Shown: one piece after another, positions 41,586-50,707 of the stretch
Numbering within the stretch: the first letter of the stretch is position 1
Layout: each line of letters opens with the position of its first letter
Assembly (NCBI GenBank): GCA_963815965.1
Contig: CAWFIT010000004.1
Coordinates: 62,001 to 126,000 of the forward strand
DNA from: DASVFB01 sp963815965
GTDB lineage: Bacteria; Actinomycetota; Thermoleophilia; Gaiellales; Gaiellaceae
DNA: 64,000 bases
Direction: 5' to 3'
Translations under genes and position numbers: made by a program
The notes under the pieces: generated by a model
Seen by the model: the letters and a program-made list of their open reading frames with translations, nothing else
What the model was told of the DNA's origin: nothing
Database searches by the model: none

Positions 41586-43388
41586 ATGGCACCCGCGCGC
41601 AGAGATCCGCCGCCGGCCATCCTGATCCGCGACGTGGAGCCGCAGGTCGACTGCGGCCGCTATCCCGTCAAGCGAGTCGTCGGTGAGGACGTCGTCGTCT
41701 CCGCGACGATCTTTCGCGACGGCCACGACGTGCTCGGCGCCGCGATCCGCTTCCGCCCGCCGGGGGCGCGACGCTGGCGCGAGGCGCCGCTCGGGCCGCT
41801 CGGAAACGACCGCTGGCGCGGCTCGTTCACCGTCGACGCGCCTGGGCGCTGGACTTTCAGCGTCATCGCCTGGACCGACCGGATCGCGTCGTGGCAGCGG
41901 GAGGTGACGCGCAAGCTCGAGGGCGGGCAGACCGACCTCGCCGGCGAGCTCTCGGAAGGTCGTGCGCTGCTGGCCGAGGACATGTCGCTCGAGGAAGCGC
42001 TCGCCGTCGAGAGCGACGACCGGCACGGCGAGGTCGAGCTCAAAGTCAAACTCGGTGTCGAGGTCGACGTCGAGCTCGCACGGTTCGGCGCGTGGTACGA
42101 GCTGTTCCCGCGCTCGTGGGGCGGCTTCGCCGGCGTCGAGAGAGTGCTGCCGCAGCTCGCGGACCTCGGCTTCGACGTCGTCTACCTGCCGCCGATCCAT
42201 CCGATTGGACACACGAACCGCAAGGGCCGCAACAACGCGGTCACGGCGAAGCGCGGGGACGTCGGCAGCCCGTGGGCGATCGGCACCGAGGAGGGCGGTC
42301 ACACGGCGATCCATCCGGACCTGGGCACGCTCGCCGACTTCGAGCGGCTCGTCGCGCGTGCACGCGAGACGGGCATCGAGATCGCGCTCGACTACGCGAT
42401 CCAGTGCTCGCCCGACCACCCGTGGCTCAAGGAGCATCCGGAGTGGTTCCACCGGCGCCCCGACGGCACGCTGAAGTACGCGGAGAATCCGCCCAAGAAG
42501 TACCAGGACATCTACAACGTCAACTTCGCGTCCGAAGACTGGCGCGGGCTGTGGGAGGCGTTGCGCGACGTGATGATCCACTGGGTGTCGCACGGCGTGC
42601 GCGTCTTCCGCGTCGACAATCCGCACACGAAGCCGGTGGCGTTTTGGGAGTGGCTGATTGCTGAGGTGCGGCGCGTTGAGCCGAAGCTCGTCCTTCTCTC
42701 CGAGGCGTTCACGCGGCCAGCGATGATGACGACGCTCGCCAAGGTCGGCTTCGCGCAGTCATACACGTACTTCACCTGGAAGAACACGAAGGCTGAGCTC
42801 GAGGAGCTGATGGCGGAGATCCTCGACTGGCGCGAGTTCTACCGGCCGAACTTCTTCGCGAACACGCCGGACATCCTCCACGAGTACCTGCAACTCGGCG
42901 GGCAACCGGCATTCGAGGCGCGTCTGGTGCTGGCCGCGACGCTCTCGCCGTCGTACGGGATCTATTCCGGCTTCGAGCGGTTCGAGAACGTCCCCGTGCA
43001 AGAGGGCTCAGAGGAGTACCTCGACTCGGAGAAGTACGAGGTGAGGAAGCGCAAGCTCGACGGCCCGCTGCTGCCGCTCGTGCGGCGGCTGAACGAGATC
43101 CGCCGCGCCGAGCCCGCGTTCCAGCGGGTCGACAACCTGCGCTGGCTCGAGACGGAGCATGACCCACTCATCGCGTACCTCAAGGACGACGTCGTTGTCG
43201 TGGTGAACATCGATCCCTTCGAAGCGCACGAGGGCCTCGCGATCGTGCCGGCGGCCCTCGGCCTCCCGCCGACCTTCTTTGCGCGCGACCTGCTCGGAGG
43301 CGAGCGCTACCGCTGGACGATCGGGCGCAACTTCGTCCGGCTCGACCCGGGCCAGTCGCACATCTTCAAACTGGAGACGCATGTCTGA
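41586..43388 (+). CDS. glgE: Alpha-1,4-glucan:maltose-1-phosphate maltosyltransferase
   Basis: 600 residues, GH13_3. It polymerises maltose 1-phosphate into alpha-glucan. N-terminal beta domain (about 30-100, GEDVVVSATIFRDGHDVLGAAIRFRPPG), GH13 barrel with LGFDVVYLPPIHPIGHTNRKGRNNA, nucleophile segment VFRVDNPHTKPVAFWEW and acid Glu in LLSEAFTRPAMM. YFTWKNTKAELEELM is specific to GlgE. It is shorter than the M. tuberculosis enzyme at the N-terminus. First gene of glgE-treS-maltokinase-glgB. Confidence 0.94.
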   Translation: MAPARRDPPPAILIRDVEPQVDCGRYPVKRVVGEDVVVSATIFRDGHDVLGAAIRFRPPGARRWREAPLGPLGNDRWRGSFTVDAPGRWTFSVIAWTDRIASWQREVTRKLEGGQTDLAGELSEGRALLAEDMSLEEALAVESDDRHGEVELKVKLGVEVDVELARFGAWYELFPRSWGGFAGVERVLPQLADLGFDVVYLPPIHPIGHTNRKGRNNAVTAKRGDVGSPWAIGTEEGGHTAIHPDLGTLADFERLVARARETGIEIALDYAIQCSPDHPWLKEHPEWFHRRPDGTLKYAENPPKKYQDIYNVNFASEDWRGLWEALRDVMIHWVSHGVRVFRVDNPHTKPVAFWEWLIAEVRRVEPKLVLLSEAFTRPAMMTTLAKVGFAQSYTYFTWKNTKAELEELMAEILDWREFYRPNFFANTPDILHEYLQLGGQPAFEARLVLAATLSPSYGIYSGFERFENVPVQEGSEEYLDSEKYEVRKRKLDGPLLPLVRRLNEIRRAEPAFQRVDNLRWLETEHDPLIAYLKDDVVVVVNIDPFEAHEGLAIVPAALGLPPTFFARDLLGGERYRWTIGRNFVRLDPGQSHIFKLETHV

Positions 43389-45036
43389 GCCCGGGCACTG
43401 GTTCGAGCGGAATCCGCTCTGGTTCAAGACGGCGATCTTCTACGAGATCCACATCCGCGGGTTCTTCGACGGGAACGACGACGGCGCGGGCGACTTCCGC
43501 GGGCTGATCGAGAAGCTCGACTACCTGCAGTGGTTCGGCATCGACTGCATCTGGCTGCTGCCCATGTACCAGTCGCCCCTCCGCGACGGTGGCTATGACA
43601 TTGCCGACTTCTTCGCCATCCACCCCGACTACGGAGTCGTCGACGACTTCAAGAACTTCGTCGAGCAGGCGCACCAACGAGGCATCCGTGTCATCGCCGA
43701 CCTCGTCATGAACCACACGTCGGCCGACCACCCGTGGTTCCAGGAGTCGCGCTCCGATCCCGAAGGGCCGCGCGGCGACTGGTACGTCTGGTCGGACACC
43801 GACGACCGCTGGCCCGAGGCCCGCATCATCTTCGTCGACACCGAGCCGTCGAACTGGACATGGGATCCGGTGCGCGGCCAGTACTTCTGGCATCGGTTCT
43901 TCGCGCACCAGCCGGACCTCAATTACGACAACCCGGAGGTGCAGGAGGCGATGCTCAATGTCCTGCGCTTCTGGCTCGACCTCGGCATCGACGGCTTCCG
44001 CCTCGACGCCGTGCCGTATCTCTACGAGCGTGACGGCACCAACGGCGAGAACTTGGCGGAGAGCCACGCCTACCTGAAGCGTGTTCGCACGGAGGTCGAC
44101 GCCCGCTATCCCGATCGCGTCCTGCTCGCGGAGGCGAACCAGTGGCCGGACGACGTCGTCGAATACTTCGGCGACGGTGACGAATGCCACATGGCGTTCC
44201 ACTTTCCCGTCATGCCGCGGATGTTCATGGCGCTGCGCCGCGAGGACGCGACGCCGATCCTCGAGATCCTCGATCGGACGCCCCCGATTCCGGACAGCGC
44301 GCAATGGGGACTCTTCCTCAGGAACCACGACGAGCTGACGCTCGAGATGGTCACCGACGAGGAGCGCGACTACATGTACGCCGAATACGCGAAAGACCCG
44401 CGCATGAAGCTCAACCTCGGCATCCGCCGCCGGCTCGCGCCGCTACTCGACAACGCGCGCCCGGACGTCGAGCTGCTGCACGCGATCATGTTCTCGCTCC
44501 CCGGCGCGCCGGTCCTCTACTACGGCGACGAGGTGGCGATGGGCGACAACATCTTCCTCGGCGACCGCGACGGCGTACGCACGCCGATGCAGTGGACATC
44601 GGACCGCAACGGCGGCTTCTCCCGCGCCGACTTCGCGCAGCTCTACCTGCCTCCGCTTATGGATCCCGTGTACGGCTTTCAGGCCGTTAACGTCGACGCG
44701 CAGCTCCGCACGCCGTCGTCGCTGCTCCGCTGGATTCAGCGATTCATCCAGCTGCGCAAGGAGCATCCCGTGTTCGGGCTCGGCACGTACGAGCCGCTGC
44801 GTCCAGAGAACACGCGCATCTTCGCGCACATCCGGCGCTACGAGGACGACACCGTGCTCTGCGTGCACAACGTCGCGCGCTCGGCGCAGGCCGTCGAACT
44901 CGACCTGTCACAGTTCGCCGGCATGGTGCCCGAGGAGATGTTCGGCCGCACGAGCTTCCCCCGAATCGGCGACCTGCCCTATCTCCTTACCCTCGCACCA
45001 AGAGGATTCTTTTGGTTCCAGCTGAGAAACGACTGA
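43381..45036 (+). CDS. treS: Trehalose synthase (maltose alpha-D-glucosyltransferase)
   Basis: 551 residues, GH13_16, interconverting trehalose and maltose. WFKTAIFYEIHIRGFFDGNDDGAGDFRGL, then DFFAIHPDYG, nucleophile segment DGFRLDAVPYLYERDGTNGEN, acid VLLAEANQWPDD and LRNHDELTLEMVT. No maltokinase domain is attached; that gene follows separately. ATG overlaps the glgE stop by 8 bases. In the GlgE pathway it feeds maltose to the maltokinase. Confidence 0.94.
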   Translation: MSEPGHWFERNPLWFKTAIFYEIHIRGFFDGNDDGAGDFRGLIEKLDYLQWFGIDCIWLLPMYQSPLRDGGYDIADFFAIHPDYGVVDDFKNFVEQAHQRGIRVIADLVMNHTSADHPWFQESRSDPEGPRGDWYVWSDTDDRWPEARIIFVDTEPSNWTWDPVRGQYFWHRFFAHQPDLNYDNPEVQEAMLNVLRFWLDLGIDGFRLDAVPYLYERDGTNGENLAESHAYLKRVRTEVDARYPDRVLLAEANQWPDDVVEYFGDGDECHMAFHFPVMPRMFMALRREDATPILEILDRTPPIPDSAQWGLFLRNHDELTLEMVTDEERDYMYAEYAKDPRMKLNLGIRRRLAPLLDNARPDVELLHAIMFSLPGAPVLYYGDEVAMGDNIFLGDRDGVRTPMQWTSDRNGGFSRADFAQLYLPPLMDPVYGFQAVNVDAQLRTPSSLLRWIQRFIQLRKEHPVFGLGTYEPLRPENTRIFAHIRRYEDDTVLCVHNVARSAQAVELDLSQFAGMVPEEMFGRTSFPRIGDLPYLLTLAPRGFFWFQLRND

Positions 45037-46344
45037 TCGACTTCGTCACGTCGCGGCGCTGGTTCGCGTCGAAGACGCGCGAGGTCACGCAGGCGCACGT
45101 GCTCGACACAGCGTCGCTGCACGAAGTCGAGCCAGAGCTGCAGGTTCAGCTCGTGGAAATCGTCTTCGACACCGGCACGCACGAGACGTATCAGCTGCTC
45201 ACGAGCGGGGAAGACCTCGACGCGCTCGCCGATCCACGTCACGTGCGCGAGCTCGTCCACATGATCCGGAGCGGCGCGACTGTCCGCGCAGGCGAAGGCG
45301 TGCTCGAGTTCCGTGCGCTCGAAGGCTTCGCATCGCTCGGGACGGAGCTCACGTCGGCGCGCCTGATCACGAGCGAGCAGTCGAACACGTCGATCGTCTT
45401 CGACGAGGAGCTGATCCTCAAGGTGTTCAGGCGGCTCGAGGCCGGCATCAATCCCGAGCTGGAACTCCTGCGTTTCCTGACCGAGCGAGGTTTCGAGAAC
45501 ATCGCGCAGCTCGGCGGCTGGTACGCGTACGTCGGCAAGCCGCTCGACGCGACGCTCGGCGTGCTGCAGCAGTACGTGCTCGGCGCGGTGGACGGCTGGG
45601 AGCTCGCGCTCGACGAGCTCGTGGCGGAGCCCGAGCGATTCCTCACGCGCCTGAAGCGGCTCGGACAGGTCACGGGATCGATGCACGCCGTCCTCGGATC
45701 CGGCTCGGCCGACCCGACCTTCGCGCCCGAGGATCCGAGCGCCGAAACGCTGGCCCTCCTCACCGCAACCGTCGACGAGGAGATCAGCCGCATCTTCCTG
45801 GAGCTGCCCGAGGACGTCGAGGCGCTCGACCCGATCCGTGGGCGCGGCGAGGAAGTGCGCGAGTCGCTCGCGCTGCTCTCGCACGCCGGGTCGTTCGGCA
45901 AGACGATTCGCACGCACGGCGACCTCCACCTCGGGTCAGACGCTGTGGACCGAGGACCGAAACGACTGGGTGGTCATCGACTTCGAGGGCGAGCCCGTGC
46001 GCTCGCTCGCCGAACGGCGGCGCAAGCGCTCGCCCCTTCGCGATGTCGCCGGCATGCTCCGCTCGTTCGCCTACGGTGTCTCGGCCGTCGAGATCCTACG
46101 CGGCACGGCGGCTCCCGAAGGGTGGGAGTCACGCGCCCGCGAGGAGTACCTGAAGGGCTACCACGAGACCGTCGACGCGAGCCTGCTCCCGGTCGGCGAT
46201 GCCGCCTTCGCGCGGCTGCTGATGGTCTTCGAGTTGGAGAAGGCCGTCTACGAGCTCCGCTACGAGTTGAACAACCGCCCTGAGTGGGTGCACATCCCGG
46301 TCGCCGGGATCCTGCGGATGCTCGAGGCAACGGCGAAGGCATGA
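45012..46344 (+). pseudogene. mak: Maltokinase, frameshifted
   Basis: Maltose-1-phosphate-forming kinase. Left part: RLIDFVTSRRWFASKTREVTQAH, LITSEQSNTSIVFDEELILKVFRRLEAGINPELELLRFLTERGF. The catalytic loop IRTHGDLHLG is followed by a single extra base in 45931-45940 (TCGGGTCAGA). The corrected protein continues QTLWTEDRNDWVVIDFEGEP, and the C-terminal YHETVDASLLPVG end is in the shifted frame, stopping at 46344. The expected protein is about 443 residues. Without the correction the frame runs to 46283 and the P-loop-like C-terminal half is lost. Likely start TTG 45012. It lies inside the GlgE operon. Confidence 0.85.
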
Positions 46345-48281
46345 CGACTCGCCTCGGCGAGATCGACCTGCACCTCGTCGGCGAGGGCAGGCACGAGCAG
46401 GTGTACGAGAAGCTCGGCGCGCACGTCACCGACGAGGGAGTCACGTTCGCGGTGTGGGCGCCCAACGCGACGAAGGTCTCGGTCGTCGGCGAGTGGAACG
46501 GCTGGGACGGCTCTGTGAACCCGATGGAGCAGCGCGGCGTCTCCGGCATCTGGGAGACGGTCGTCGCGGAGGCGCCCGAGGGCGCGCTCTACCGCTACGA
46601 GATCACGACGCGCGAAGGACACGTGCTACTCAAGTCCGACCCGTACGCCTTCGCGGCTGAGGCGCCCCCGGGCAACGCATCGCGCATCTTCCGCTCACGC
46701 CACGAGTGGGGAGACGGCGAGTGGATGAAACGGCGGCGGGCCGCTGATCCGCTCACGGCGCCGCTCTCGATGTACGAGGTGCATCTCGGGTCGTGGCGCC
46801 GCACGCTCGAAAACAAGACCCTCGACTACCACCAGTTGGGACGGCAGCTCGGTGCATACGCGAAGGACCTTGGCTTCACGCACGTCGAGCTGTTGCCCGT
46901 CATGGAGCACCCGTACAGCGGCTCGTGGGGCTACCAGGTCACCGGCTACTTCGCGCCGACCGCGCGCTTCGGCAACCCGGACGACTTCCGCGCGTTCGTC
47001 GACGAGCTGCACCAGCAGGGCATCGGCGTGATCCTCGACTGGGTACCCGCGCACTTCCCGCGCGACGAGTGGGCGCTTGCGCGCTTCGACGGCACCGCGC
47101 TCTACGAGCACGAGGACCCGCGCCGCGGTGCACATCCCGACTGGGGCACGCTCGTCTTCAACTACGGCAGGAACGAGGTGCGGAACTTCCTGCTCTCGAA
47201 CGCGCTCTACTGGCTGCGCGAGTTCCACGCCGACGGCCTGCGCGTCGATGCAGTCGCATCGATGCTCTACCTCGACTATTCGCGCCGGGAAGGCGAATGG
47301 GTGCCGAACGAGTTCGGCGGGCGCGAGGATCTCGATGCCGTCGGTTTCCTGCAGCAGCTGAACGAGGTCGTACACGGCCGCGAGCCGGGCGTGATCTCCG
47401 CTGCCGAGGAGTCGACGGCGTGGCCGGGCGTCTCGCGCCCCGTCTACCTCGGCGGGCTCGGCTTCGGCTTCAAGTGGAACATGGGGTGGATGCACGACAC
47501 GCTCGACTATTTCCAGCACGAAGCGATCCACCGGCGCTTCCACCACCACCAGCTGACGTTCTCGCTCGTGTACGCGTTCACCGAGAACTTCGTCCTGCCG
47601 CTGTCGCACGACGAGGTCGTGCACGGAAAGCGCTCGCTCGTCGACAAGCTGCCCGGAGACCGCTGGCAGAAGCTCGCGAACCTGCGCGCGCTCTACGCGT
47701 ACCAGTGGGCGCACCCGGGCAAGCAACTGCTCTTCATGGGCGGCGAGCTGGCGCAGTGGCGCGAGTGGGACGCGGAGACGTCGCTCGACTGGCATCTTCT
47801 CGAGCAGGCGGACCACCAGGGAGTGCAGTCGCTCGTACGCGACCTGAACCGCATCTACCGCGAGACGCCCGCGCTGTGGGAGATCGACTTCGAGCCTTCG
47901 GGGTTCCGCTGGCTCGAGCCGAACGACGCGGCGACGAACGTCCTCGCGTTCGCGAGGTTCGGCAAGGATCCGAAGCGGCCGCTCGTCTGCGTCTGCAACC
48001 TGTCGCCCGTGCCGCGCTACGGCTATCGCGTCGGCATGCCCGTGAGCGGCCGCTGGCGCGAGGCGCTGAACACGGACTCGACGTTCTACGGCGGCTCGGG
48101 CGAGGGGAACCTCGGCGAGGTCGAAGGCCGAGGCGCCTCCGTGGCACGACCAGCCGTTCTCCGCCGAGCTGACCTTGCCGCCGCTCGGCGTCGTCTGGCT
48201 CGTCCCGGAGCGTTTAGCTCAGGCTGGCACAGAGCTCTTCCAGATAGCGGCTGGGCGCCTCGTAATGGCCGGTCAGCATGA
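46341..48281 (+). CDS. glgB: 1,4-alpha-glucan branching enzyme, frameshifted at its 3' end
   Basis: GH13_9 with N-terminal CBM48 (VTFAVWAPNATKVSVVGEWNGWD). Catalytic segments DGLRVDAVASMLYLDYSR (nucleophile), SAAEESTAWPGVSRP (acid) and LSHDEVVHGKRSL. One extra base in 48121-48130 (TCGAAGGCCG) shifts the last 50 residues; the conserved end AEAPPWHDQPFSAELTLPPLGVVWLVPE is read in the next frame, which stays open to 48309. As written the frame stops at 48281. ATG overlaps the maltokinase stop by four bases. It creates alpha-1,6 branches on the GlgE polymer. Confidence 0.85.
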   Translation: MTTRLGEIDLHLVGEGRHEQVYEKLGAHVTDEGVTFAVWAPNATKVSVVGEWNGWDGSVNPMEQRGVSGIWETVVAEAPEGALYRYEITTREGHVLLKSDPYAFAAEAPPGNASRIFRSRHEWGDGEWMKRRRAADPLTAPLSMYEVHLGSWRRTLENKTLDYHQLGRQLGAYAKDLGFTHVELLPVMEHPYSGSWGYQVTGYFAPTARFGNPDDFRAFVDELHQQGIGVILDWVPAHFPRDEWALARFDGTALYEHEDPRRGAHPDWGTLVFNYGRNEVRNFLLSNALYWLREFHADGLRVDAVASMLYLDYSRREGEWVPNEFGGREDLDAVGFLQQLNEVVHGREPGVISAAEESTAWPGVSRPVYLGGLGFGFKWNMGWMHDTLDYFQHEAIHRRFHHHQLTFSLVYAFTENFVLPLSHDEVVHGKRSLVDKLPGDRWQKLANLRALYAYQWAHPGKQLLFMGGELAQWREWDAETSLDWHLLEQADHQGVQSLVRDLNRIYRETPALWEIDFEPSGFRWLEPNDAATNVLAFARFGKDPKRPLVCVCNLSPVPRYGYRVGMPVSGRWREALNTDSTFYGGSGEGNLGEVEGRGASVARPAVLRRADLAAARRRLARPGAFSSGWHRALPDSGWAPRNGRSA

Positions 48282-48741
48282 GCACGTCGAGCGGCGTGAA
48301 CGGCGATGACGCCAGCGCGGTGTAGACGATCAGGCCGAGATCGCCGTAGATGAACCCCTGCCCCGGTACGACCAATCGCCCGTCGTTTCCGGGGACGCTC
48401 GTCGTGACCGTGCCGTCACCGTTGGGCTCGATGATCGCGGGCCCGGCGAGCGGGGTCGACAGCGTCTTGCCGTTGCTTTCGTTCAAATAGCTCTGCGTGA
48501 AGTGCGGGAGGAGGATCGTTGTTCGCGTGACGTTTCCCGCACCGTCGAAGAAGGTGGTCACGCGACGGAGGCCCGAGTTGTGAATCGTCAGTGCGAACGA
48601 GCAGGCGGCGCCTGCGGGCAGATGGAACGTGCTGTTGACGACAGTTTCTGTCGTCGTCGGAGGCGTAGCTCCCGCAGGGCCGGCCGTTGTTGCGAGCAGT
48701 GCCAGCAACAGAGCCGAGAGGGCGACGGCTTTCGCGCGCAT
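48214..48741 (-). CDS. Secreted protein of unknown function
   Basis: 175 residues: signal peptide ending TTAGPAGATPP, then a beta-rich domain (SALTIHNSGLRRVTTFFDGAGNVTRTTI, VVPGQGFIYGDLGLIVY). No enzymatic motif and no membrane anchor. Good Shine-Dalgarno GAAGGAGA before the ATG at 48741. It converges on glgB with an overlap. No family recognised. Confidence 0.75.
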   Translation of the reverse strand: MRAKAVALSALLLALLATTAGPAGATPPTTTETVVNSTFHLPAGAACSFALTIHNSGLRRVTTFFDGAGNVTRTTILLPHFTQSYLNESNGKTLSTPLAGPAIIEPNGDGTVTTSVPGNDGRLVVPGQGFIYGDLGLIVYTALASSPFTPLDVLMLTGHYEAPSRYLEELCASLS

Positions 48742-48835
48742 GATGTCTCCTTCGCGTCGGATTCGCTTCCGAAGAGTTCGACGATGTGATCCGACGTTCG
48801 GCGGACCCGAGATCCAATCGCGCGATGCGATTCGC

Positions 48836-49518
48836 TTATCGCCGGAGCTCGAGCCGCCCCTCGAGCAAGGCGCGGCCGACGATCGCGCCCTCTGCGCCGG
48901 CATGCTCGAGCGCGTCGACGTCCTCGTCCGAGCGGATCCCGCCGGCGGCGAGCACAGGGAGTCGCGAGCGCTCGACGACCCGGCGGACGAGGTCGACGTC
49001 CGGTCCCTCGAGAGTGCCGTCGCGTTCGATCGCCGTGCACAGCAGTCGGGAGACACCGGCAGCGACGCAGCGGTCGATCGCCTCGTCGAGGGCGAGGCCT
49101 TCTTCCGTCCAGCCGCGCGTCCGCACGACGCCATCGCGCACGTCGAGCGCGACGACGAGGCGCTCCCCGAGGGATGCGACGAGCTCGTCGAGGAGCGTCC
49201 ACGCCGCGGTCCCGACGACGACACGGCTCGCCCCGGCGCGCACGAGCGTCTCCGCGTCCGCGACCGAGCGGATACCGCCCGATGCCTGCACCGAGCGCGG
49301 GCGCGGAAGCCTGCACGAGCGCACGCGACGACGACGGGGCGGATCAGACCCGCCCGCGCGCCGTCGAGGTCGACGACATGGATCCAGCGTGCTCCCTCGG
49401 CCGCGAACCGCGTGGCAAGCGCGGCAGGCTCGCCGTACTGCGAGACGCGCTCGTAGTCGCCCTGCTCGAGGCGGACAGCTTCCCTGCCGAGCAGGTCGAT
49501 TGCCGGAATGACTTCCAT
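48836..49518 (-). pseudogene. hisA: HisA (phosphoribosylformimino-AICAR-P isomerase), frameshifted
   Basis: Half-barrel of the histidine pathway. The N-terminal part starts at ATG 49518: MEVIPAIDLLGREAVRLEQGDYERVSQYG, then WIHVVDLDGARAGLIRP (acid Asp). The C-terminal part, in another frame, has QASGGIRSVADAETLVRAGASRVVVGTAA, TAIERDGTLEGPDVDL (second Asp region) and PVLAAGGIRS. One missing base, somewhere in 49290-49330, separates them. Corrected length about 227 residues, slightly short for HisA. Divergent from the regulator that heads the his operon. Confidence 0.85.
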
Positions 49519-49524
49519 ACGATC

Positions 49525-49553
49525 TTGACGCTATGTTAGTATGCTAATACGAT
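49525..49553 (+). promoter_or_regulatory. Promoter and operator of the TrpR-like regulator
   Basis: A -35 TTGACG (49525-49530) and a -10 TACGAT (49548-49553) are 17 bases apart. Inside the spacer and overlapping the -10 is the dyad TGTTAG-TATG-CTAATA (49534-49549), whose half-sites TTAG and CTAA are inverted. It is placed to block RNA polymerase, between hisA and the regulator gene. Confidence 0.7.
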
Positions 49554-49556
49554 CAG

Positions 49557-49874
49557 ATGGGAGCGGCGGACCCCTCACACACATGGCAGACACAGGAGAT
49601 CAGAGAGCTCTGCGAGGCGATCGCCTCCCTCCGCTCGCCGGACGAGGCGGGCCGCTACCTGCGCGACCTCTGCACGATGTCGGAGCTGGAGGCGATGGCG
49701 CACCGCTGGCAGGCCGCGCGTCTGCTGGACGAAGGTCTGCCGTACCTGGAGATCAGCAAGCGGACGCACGCGTCGACGACGACGGTGACGCGCGTGGCGC
49801 ACTGGCTGCGGTACGGGGAGGGCGGGTATCGGCTCGTCCTCGACCGGTTGAAACGCCGCAGAGCGACCGCCTGA
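49557..49874 (+). CDS. TrpR/YerC-family transcriptional regulator, candidate his repressor
   Basis: 105 residues, TrpR superfamily (YerC/YecD type). Helical N-terminal dimer core (WQTQEIRELCEAIASLRSPDEAGRYLRDLCTMSELEAMAHRW), helix-turn-helix LLDEGLPYLEISKRTHASTTTVTRVAHWLRYG, and basic tail. Being divergent from hisA and joined to hisG by a 4-base overlap, it is best read as a histidine-pathway regulator. In Firmicutes TrpR-like HisR proteins regulate his genes; here that is inference. No clear Shine-Dalgarno sequence precedes the ATG. Confidence 0.88.
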   Translation: MGAADPSHTWQTQEIRELCEAIASLRSPDEAGRYLRDLCTMSELEAMAHRWQAARLLDEGLPYLEISKRTHASTTTVTRVAHWLRYGEGGYRLVLDRLKRRRATA

Positions 49875-50707
49875 CCATCGCTGTCCCCGCCAAGGGCCGC
49901 CTGCGCGAGCCGTCGATCTCGCTTCTCGACGACGCGGGGCTCGGGCCGGAGGAGCCGGGCGAGCGTGCGCTCGCGTTCCCCTGCCGGAACGCGCCGGTCG
50001 ACGTTCTGCTCGTGCGCGCCGCCGATGTCCCCGAGTACGTCCAGGACGGCGTCGTCGACTGCGGCATCACGGGCGCCGACCTCGTGCGCGAGCGCGGCGC
50101 CGACGTCACCGAGCTGCTGAAGCTCGGCTTCGGCGGTTGCAGGCTGGAGGCCGCCGTGCCCGAGGAGTCGCCGATCGCCGAGCTCGATGAGCTCGCAGGC
50201 GTACACGTTGCGACCGCGTACCCGCGTCTCGCGCGCGAGGTTCTCGCGGCTCGAGGCATCGAGGTAGAGCTCGTCGACGTGACCGGATCGGTCGAGGTTG
50301 CGCCGCGTCTCGGCCTCGCAGACGCGATCGTCGATCTCGTCTCGAGCGGCAGCACGCTGCGTACGAACGGCCTGCGCTCGCTCGGGGCGCTCTTCGAGTC
50401 CGAGGCGGTGCTGATCGCGCGTGACGAGGGAGATCACCCGAGCCGCCTCGCGGCGATCCTGCGCTCCGTCGTCGAGGCGCGGCAGAACCGGTACCTCATG
50501 CTGAACGCGCCCGAGACCGCGCTCGAGGAGATCTACAGGCTCGTCCCCGGTTCGCGCGCTCCGAGCGTGCTGCCGCTGGCCGAGCCCGGGATGGTCGCCG
50601 TGCACGCGCTCGTTCCCGCCGCGGACGTCTGGCGTCTGCTGCCGAAGCTCGAAGCGGCGGGCGCGTCGTCGATCCTGCTCGTCCCGGTGGAGCGCATGGT
50701 CTCGTGA
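49871..50707 (+). CDS. hisG: ATP phosphoribosyltransferase (HisG, long form)
   Basis: About 278 residues, first step of histidine synthesis. LTIAVPAKGRLREPSISLLDDAGLG starts the protein; periplasmic-binding-like lobes follow (VQDGVVDCGITGADLVRERGADVTELL, ATAYPRLAREVLAARGIE, and GATGSVE-type VTGSVEVAPRLGLADAIVDLVSSGSTLR). A C-terminal regulatory ACT-like domain (about 205-278) marks the long form, which is feedback-inhibited without HisZ. The likely start is CTG at 49871, overlapping the regulator stop (CTGA); no ATG or GTG is in place. This unusual start deserves a check. Confidence 0.88.
   Translation: MTIAVPAKGRLREPSISLLDDAGLGPEEPGERALAFPCRNAPVDVLLVRAADVPEYVQDGVVDCGITGADLVRERGADVTELLKLGFGGCRLEAAVPEESPIAELDELAGVHVATAYPRLAREVLAARGIEVELVDVTGSVEVAPRLGLADAIVDLVSSGSTLRTNGLRSLGALFESEAVLIARDEGDHPSRLAAILRSVVEARQNRYLMLNAPETALEEIYRLVPGSRAPSVLPLAEPGMVAVHALVPAADVWRLLPKLEAAGASSILLVPVERMVS

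Noticed and set aside
22596..49330. Programmed frameshifting to explain the six disrupted genes.
   Set aside because: The junctions share no slippery heptamer, downstream structure or common motif, and affect unrelated families; errors or decay are simpler.
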